DNA of 64,000 bases. Origin: an uncultured Bacteroidales bacterium (GTDB taxonomy: Bacteria; Bacteroidota; Bacteroidia; Bacteroidales; UBA932). Position numbers and translations under genes: made by a program. The notes under the pieces are model-generated. The model did not search any database. It worked only from the letters and a program-made list of their open reading frames with translations, and had not been told where the DNA came from. Every line of letters starts with the position of its first letter. The stretch's first letter is position 1. This document shows, one piece after another, positions 59,746 to 64,000 of this stretch. Location of the stretch: positions 1 through 64,000 of the forward strand of contig CAMKAJ010000003.1 of assembly GCA_946410455.1 (NCBI GenBank), written 5' to 3'.

Positions 59746-59877
59746 ATGAAGCAGTATTATCGCACACCCCTTACTGAAGAGCTTCGATATGATTGTCTTT
59801 TCAAACTTTTGGATAATTCCGATTTCACAAGTGATGATCCGGAGGATTACACGATTGTTGATGGTAATTGGAGCTAA
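59746..59877 (+). CDS. Microprotein 3 (43 aa) directly before a lipoprotein gene
   Basis: The ATG ORF begins MKQYYRTPLTEELRYD and ends TIVDGNWS. One base separates its stop (59875-59877) from the lipoprotein ATG at 59879. It has the K-x-Y-x-x-P opening and an LL-S segment like the other three. The promoter box 4 nt upstream makes it the first gene of the transcript. Function is unknown. Confidence 0.65.
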   Translation: MKQYYRTPLTEELRYDCLFKLLDNSDFTSDDPEDYTIVDGNWS

Positions 59878-59878
59878 T

Positions 59879-62479
59879 ATGAAGAACAGATTTCTACTAT
59901 TAGCGCTGATAGCGCTCTGTGGGTGCAATAATTACGATTTGCCAGACACTCACATCAAGTCTTACCAAGAGTTCTTTGCGGGAATAAGTGCATCGCAGGG
60001 TTCTAAGGTCAGTATTAATCCTGAAGGTAAGGTCAAGTGGGATGATAAAGATACTATAGCTGTGTTCAGTGACTTTTCGGCGCCCCAAGCTTTCACTCGC
60101 GACAAAGAGGCTGGAGTGTTTAGAGGACGTTCTATAAGTGGCAATAAGTTCTATGGCTATTTCCCTTACTCTGCTGAGGCATACGATACTAGCAATCCTA
60201 TGGTACTGAAGATAACCAGTCCCGAAGTAGCTTTTGACGGCAAGCAGATAAAGGCTCCTATGATAGCAAAGAGTGAAGATAACCACTTGCAATTTAGGCA
60301 AACCTGCGGAGCTATATGTTTTAACGTGAAATCTGCTGTACGTTACGATGCTCTTGCATTCTTCGGAAATAACGGAGAGTTTATTTGCGGGAAAGGCCAC
60401 ATCAATCTCAATTTAGATTCTCCTGTTTTTGAACTTGACGATGAGGGTAAAGGTAAGGAGCTCTGGTCTGTTTTCCCTGATGATGTTTCTTTCCCTGATG
60501 GTGTAGGAATTTATATTTTCTTGCCCGAGCTTGAATTCGAGAAGGGTTTTACCCTTGTCTTATACCGATTCAACGGGGATGAGCTGGAAGCTATCGAGAC
60601 AAAGGCATGCACGGTGCCATGCAAAGTTGAGAGAGGCAAGTCTGTACATTACGAGGTAGATATGGGATCAACCATTGTGCCCCCGGCAGCAATCATTATA
60701 AATAAGCCAGAAGGGGATTTTAGATGTAGCGCGCAATGTAGTGCCTTCTGCCTTGACGATCTGGGAGCATCCGGATCTATCAACGGTCGTCCGCTGAATA
60801 TCCGTTTTTCTACTATCAATGGTTCTTGGATTACTCTTTACGAAGATAATGCCGGAAGACATATGGCTGGAATTCAGGGTAACACGATGCAAGGACCGCG
60901 CGTTGGCTCTATCTATATAGACTATTGCAACGGTAGCATTCCTATTCACAGGGAATACTATAAGGTTATTCAGTCTTCATTTATGATGAGGCTGGACTTC
61001 CAGTCAAATAAAGGCGATTTCCCATACTGGATCAATTACGACACGAATGGCTTTAATGTAGTATTCTTTTCTCCATACCCTAGTTCGCAATACGGAGGTG
61101 TACTCAGAAGCAACGACCTCAATATCGGCTACGTAACTACCCGTCTATACGATCAAGATACCACAACATCTTATCGTCAATATGCCGACAACGACATCCC
61201 TTCGGAATGGTCTCTCGAGCCTACTGGCAATGCGGGCACCGGCTACGATTATAACTTCAAACTATCATTCACATATTCCGCCAACAGGAATTTCGATCAG
61301 GATCTGGTAGAATACGATATGGATGATGTCTGTAACAGAGGTTTGTACCGACTCACCAGGCATACGTTCTTCCCGATGATTTACTTGTGTTTGGACTGGC
61401 CGTCCTTCAATCCAGATCTTGAGCCATCCAAGCAGCCTGAATCTGTTTGCCAGTGGACATACTTGTACAAAGACTATGAGAAAACGACACCTGTCTCAGA
61501 GTCGGTCTATACGCTTCAAACATATATAGTTATGTACAATATTATCGACTGGTGGCATTTGGCAAGCCCTATCGGTAAGTACGATAATGACATAGCAAAC
61601 TATGAGCAGACCTTCGTGCTGGACGAAAACGAAAAATGCCAGTTCGGTGACTACTTTATTTCCAATATGGAATGGAGCCTGAACGATTTGGAATTCAGCA
61701 ACCCCGGTTGGACGTTCCTGACCTATCTAGGCGACACAACTGGTACTCCCACCGGAGGAAACGTAACCGGCTCGGAATTATTTTTCTTTGCCAGAACTTA
61801 TTTGACGGAGGTAAAAGGAGAAAAGTTCCGTAATACAAAGCATTATGACTCCAGATCCAGCGACCTCGCTGTGAGGATTGACATGAAGGACGGTAAGGAG
61901 CCCATAAAATGGCCTGTGGCAAATATATGGCAACCCGGAATTCCGATAATCAAATACACAAAGTTTACATGGAATGGATCATGGGTAGATACATATGAAG
62001 AGAGCGATGGGACAATCTATACTAAAAAGACTAGAGGTTATTGGTACTTGTCTGTGAGTAATACCGATGTAAGTGGCTATCAGGCTACCGGAACCAATAA
62101 ATACAACGGACAATATATACCTAAAGGCTGGGAAGATACTCACTACGACGGAAGAGGTTATACTAGAGTCCTACTTACAGATAGTGATACTTCTTTTGAC
62201 GGATATCAAGATTATAGAGTTGTATATCCCAATGAAACAATGGTTTATGCTATGAATGGGCCATACTATTACAGTACAGTAGGCGCCCCAATAGAAACTA
62301 ATCCTATACCGGCTACACCGAAGCGGAGCTTCCGCAGGCACGCTCCTTCGTCGAAGCTCAACTCCGCAGACCGGCACGCAGTTTTTTCGTGCGAACCTTG
62401 CCGTATATTAGAGGCTGAGCCTTTCATGGGTGTCAGCAATAATCAGGAGATCAAGCCACTACTATATAGCAGTGACTAA
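59879..62479 (+). CDS. Large fimbrillin-like lipoprotein with unusual C terminus
   Basis: 866 residues from ATG 59879; longer upstream starts would overlap microprotein 3. The lipobox ALCGC gives Cys16. The N-terminal region resembles fimbrillin-like proteins (ISASQGSKVSINPEGKVKWDDKDTIAVFSDF, YGYFPYSAE, QTCGAICFNVKS). The rest is beta-rich with many Tyr, Asn and Asp residues and is unrecognised. Base use is more A/T-rich than the neighbouring housekeeping genes, suggesting a different origin. Residues about 813-841 come from a GC-rich hairpin-bearing insert and read Arg/Ser/His-rich. The stop overlaps the RAYT-2 3' end by 4 bp. Surface exposure is likely, function unknown. Confidence 0.75.
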   Translation: MKNRFLLLALIALCGCNNYDLPDTHIKSYQEFFAGISASQGSKVSINPEGKVKWDDKDTIAVFSDFSAPQAFTRDKEAGVFRGRSISGNKFYGYFPYSAEAYDTSNPMVLKITSPEVAFDGKQIKAPMIAKSEDNHLQFRQTCGAICFNVKSAVRYDALAFFGNNGEFICGKGHINLNLDSPVFELDDEGKGKELWSVFPDDVSFPDGVGIYIFLPELEFEKGFTLVLYRFNGDELEAIETKACTVPCKVERGKSVHYEVDMGSTIVPPAAIIINKPEGDFRCSAQCSAFCLDDLGASGSINGRPLNIRFSTINGSWITLYEDNAGRHMAGIQGNTMQGPRVGSIYIDYCNGSIPIHREYYKVIQSSFMMRLDFQSNKGDFPYWINYDTNGFNVVFFSPYPSSQYGGVLRSNDLNIGYVTTRLYDQDTTTSYRQYADNDIPSEWSLEPTGNAGTGYDYNFKLSFTYSANRNFDQDLVEYDMDDVCNRGLYRLTRHTFFPMIYLCLDWPSFNPDLEPSKQPESVCQWTYLYKDYEKTTPVSESVYTLQTYIVMYNIIDWWHLASPIGKYDNDIANYEQTFVLDENEKCQFGDYFISNMEWSLNDLEFSNPGWTFLTYLGDTTGTPTGGNVTGSELFFFARTYLTEVKGEKFRNTKHYDSRSSDLAVRIDMKDGKEPIKWPVANIWQPGIPIIKYTKFTWNGSWVDTYEESDGTIYTKKTRGYWYLSVSNTDVSGYQATGTNKYNGQYIPKGWEDTHYDGRGYTRVLLTDSDTSFDGYQDYRVVYPNETMVYAMNGPYYYSTVGAPIETNPIPATPKRSFRRHAPSSKLNSADRHAVFSCEPCRILEAEPFMGVSNNQEIKPLLYSSD
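62316..62402 (+). repeat. GC-rich hairpin insert in the lipoprotein C terminus
   Basis: This stretch contains GCGGAGCTTCCGC (perfect 5-bp arms), TTCGTCGAA and GGCACG...CGTGC stems inside an otherwise A/T-rich gene. It encodes a basic Ser/Arg/His/Cys segment (SFRRHAPSSKLNSADRHAV) that does not resemble the rest of the protein. The frame is kept. It could be a third class of in-gene palindromic element. Confidence 0.5.
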
Positions 62480-63330
62480 TAATCCAATAGATTTGCAGCT
62501 TCTTCGTAGGTAAGGCCTAAGACTCTACATAGTTGGGGGATATCTGCGCTGAAACGGTATCTTAACTGTTTGAGCATTTCTGCTTTCTGCTCCGTTCGCA
62601 GCATATCCCATGAACCAGATCTGAACAATGACTTGCACAGGTCTAGTGCCGAGGCATGAATACTCTGATCAGTAAATGAGGGAAGGGCATCCTTTTCGAG
62701 TACTTTCTTCGCCTTGGATGATGAGTTTAAGAAGTAATTATATCGCTTAGGCGTTCTATATATAGCCTCCACCTGCTCCGTACTGATATAAGATGATGGT
62801 AGAATATAACCTTCTTCGCTGTAACTGAATGAATCAGGGAGTTTTACTTTACTCCTTGTCATCTTTATCTGAGCTCTTCTAGATAGATTCCTTATAGGGC
62901 TACCCGATGCAAGATTATCATTGAAGAAACAATCGCCCGTTCCCCACTTATAGAAAAATGGCGATGGACAAATATTTGCTGCGACACAATTCATCTGAAC
63001 ATAAGCTATAGCTCTTTCAACCCCCTCATCCTCGTCCGATATTTCGCGGATATCCACGTTGACTCTCCTGAAATAATCCGAAATGCCGTATCTTCTTGAG
63101 AAATAGGCCCCATACAGCTTTTTAAAAGTATCTATAAAAAGCTTCGCGTCAGGCCTAAAACAATAAAGAAGGAAGTGTACGTGGTTCGACATCAAGATGA
63201 AGCTCAAGACTCTAGCCCCAGTAATAGCATAAACCACAGCAACATAATTCATTGCTGTCTTAAAATCTTCGTCATCTTTAAACCAAAGCCGATCAGAGAA
63301 ATGATCTGTTGTAACTAGAAAAAATTTCAT
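62476..63330 (-). CDS. RAYT-type Y1 transposase, copy 2
   Basis: 284 residues. The HUH motif is His50-Val51-His52 in FILMSNHVHFLLYCF. The helix AIAYVQMNCVAANIC has candidate nucleophile Tyr110 and conserved Asn114, followed by FFYKWGTGDCFF, matching the RAYT YxxxN...W(S/G) block. The C-terminal extension (ILPSSYISTEQVEAIYRTPKRYNYF and a final HTH-like IPQLCRVLGLTYEEAANLL) aligns in order with RAYT-1. RAYTs are single-copy, immobile relatives of IS200/IS605 transposases that maintain REP sequences. A family-1 REPIN lies 133 bp upstream. A canonical promoter (TTTG-N20-TAAGTTTG on this strand) precedes it. Activity is inferred from intact motifs. Confidence 0.88.
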   Translation of the reverse strand: MKFFLVTTDHFSDRLWFKDDEDFKTAMNYVAVVYAITGARVLSFILMSNHVHFLLYCFRPDAKLFIDTFKKLYGAYFSRRYGISDYFRRVNVDIREISDEDEGVERAIAYVQMNCVAANICPSPFFYKWGTGDCFFNDNLASGSPIRNLSRRAQIKMTRSKVKLPDSFSYSEEGYILPSSYISTEQVEAIYRTPKRYNYFLNSSSKAKKVLEKDALPSFTDQSIHASALDLCKSLFRSGSWDMLRTEQKAEMLKQLRYRFSADIPQLCRVLGLTYEEAANLLDY

Positions 63331-63359
63331 AAAGCTCTTATAATTTAAGTTTATGTCTG

Positions 63360-63391
63360 CAAACTTAGTATTCCTTCATCATTTTTCCAAA
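63360..63391 (-). promoter_or_regulatory. Full promoter of RAYT-2, TTTG-N20-TAAGTTTG
   Basis: On the minus strand the -33 TTTG (63388-63391) and -7 TAAGTTTG (63360-63367) are separated by 20 nt. The leader to the start at 63330 is about 25 nt, so the gene has its own promoter independent of pbpC. Confidence 0.8.
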
Positions 63392-63462
63392 TTAAATCGA
63401 AAAACTCTCTCCACTGGCGAAGGAACTTCATAACACCCGTGACTTCGCACCCATTTTTTTAG

Positions 63463-63577
63463 GGTTCACATCGGCGCTTCACCGTTGCCGGAGGTACATC
63501 CCGATGGACCTCCGGGCGCAAAAACGGCCTAAAATGCTGCCGGAGGTACAGGCCAATGTACCTCCGGCAACGTAAGG
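63463..63577 (+). repeat. Family-1 REPIN upstream of RAYT-2
   Basis: 115 bp nearly identical (113/115) to the inverse of 53807-53921. The core 63482-63572 has outer arms CCGTTGCCGGAGGTACAT and its complement, and inner hairpins with loops CCCGA and GGCCAA. It lies in the 312-bp gap between the RAYT-2 start and the pbpC stop; the rest of that gap holds the RAYT-2 promoter and GGTGAAAGCTTCCGGCAACGG, which repeats the REP end sequence. Confidence 0.93.
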
Positions 63578-63642
63578 GTTGATTCCGCCAGGTACGGGGC
63601 TGCGGTGAAAGCTTCCGGCAACGGTAGAAGAGGGGGCTTCCC

Positions 63643-64000
63643 CTATCTCACCGTAAATACAACACTTCGGGAAGCGCCGGAGGCGTCCATGGCCACCAGA
63701 ACATGCTTGCCGGGGGAGGGGCGGACCAGAAGTTCGTGCTCGCCCCGGGTGGTGCCCACGAATTCGTCGTCTATATGCCAGTAGAGTAGGGCAGAAGGGT
63801 CTCTGTGCGCGGCCCGCAGAACCACGCCCTGCTGCTTGCCATCTAAACCAATGGTTGTGACAACTGTTATTCCGTGTTGAGGATAAATGATATCGATGGG
63901 ATTGCCATTCTCGGAGGCAGCATCATACCCGGGATGTTTAGGGGGTAAAGGCCTGTAGTCCAGATGGTTCTTCATGTAGTACCATTCCATTGCAGGGGGC
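63643..64000 (-). CDS. pbpC: Penicillin-binding protein 1C, C-terminal part
   Basis: The frame is open to the window edge, so about 119 C-terminal residues are visible and the rest lies beyond 64000. The segment begins PPAMEWYYMKNHLDYRPLPP, the family's inter-domain signature, then IDIIYPQHGITVV, LRAAHRDPSALLYWHIDDEFVGTT and GKHVLVAMDASGASRSVVFTV. This is the BiPBP_C domain at the end of PbpC. The complete enzyme would be a bifunctional glycosyltransferase/transpeptidase of peptidoglycan in the inner membrane. Only the C-terminal domain can be checked here. Confidence 0.9.
   Translation of the reverse strand, partial: PPAMEWYYMKNHLDYRPLPPKHPGYDAASENGNPIDIIYPQHGITVVTTIGLDGKQQGVVLRAAHRDPSALLYWHIDDEFVGTTRGEHELLVRPSPGKHVLVAMDASGASRSVVFTVR

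Noticed and set aside
36840..63577. CRISPR array from the recurring palindromic repeats
   Set aside because: Copies are thousands of bases apart, differ in orientation and lack spacers; no cas genes are present.
1..64000. rRNA, tRNA, tmRNA, prophage or plasmid replication genes
   Set aside because: None recognised on either strand by sequence motifs; smpB is present, but no ssrA sequence was seen nearby.

Overview
The window looks like chromosome of an uncultured gut-type Bacteroidales bacterium. The evidence is the recurring Bacteroidetes promoter box TAnnTTTG, the absence of obvious Shine-Dalgarno sequences, and many Bacteroidetes-specific families (Oar-type and CarboxypepD-type TonB-dependent receptors, BACON and DUF5689 lipoproteins, fimbrillin-like lipoproteins, DUF6029, FISUMP repeats, a BlaR1-TonB fusion). 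Genus cannot be fixed from the sequence. No rRNA, tRNA, CRISPR array, prophage or classical insertion sequence was seen.

Layout. 1-2.3 kb: end of a large surface Ig/FISUMP protein, an unrecognised UDG-like gene and a cysteine-rich small lipoprotein. 2.3-15 kb: mostly housekeeping (fucose-isomerase-like protein, rsmE, NlpC/P60 hydrolase, radA, a redox/outer-membrane trio, guaA, a blaI-blaR1 pair, dacB). 15-19.2 kb: dipeptidase, serpin and a RAYT-type transposase, bracketed by two inverted 123-bp copies of a palindromic repeat. 19.2-21 kb: smpB-metK. 21-36.7 kb: two tandem operons encoding two TonB receptors, three OB-fold-like lipoproteins, an EndoG-type nuclease, an EEP-family nuclease/phosphatase and an M3 peptidase. 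I read this as a nucleic-acid scavenging locus. 36.7-40.1 kb: aldo/keto reductase, gpmI and a small unknown. 40.2-48.3 kb: an operon alternating tiny MKxxYxxP-type ORFs with large fimbrillin-like lipoproteins, ending in a metallophosphatase. 48.4-59.5 kb: manA, rnr, an M28 peptidase fused to an outer-membrane barrel, dapF, rsgA, polyprenyl synthase, rdgB, an S41 protease and a U32 protein. 59.7-64 kb: a fourth tiny ORF plus lipoprotein, a second RAYT, and the C-terminal end of pbpC.

The most interesting structure is a pair of REPIN-RAYT systems. Family 1 is a roughly 91-bp double hairpin built from CCGGAGGTAC arms. It has four full copies (39.5, 53.9, 59.5 and 63.5 kb) and one single hairpin (36.85 kb); a related-looking palindrome sits in frame inside a gene at 2.9 kb. 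One full copy lies next to the RAYT gene at 62.5-63.3 kb. Family 2 is a different palindrome with two copies, one next to the RAYT gene at 18.1-19.0 kb. Other notable signals are genes whose promoter box ends 4-5 nt before the start codon (predicted leaderless mRNAs), the family of tiny ORFs placed directly before lipoproteins, and a 101-bp out-of-frame overlap between rnr and the M28 peptidase gene.
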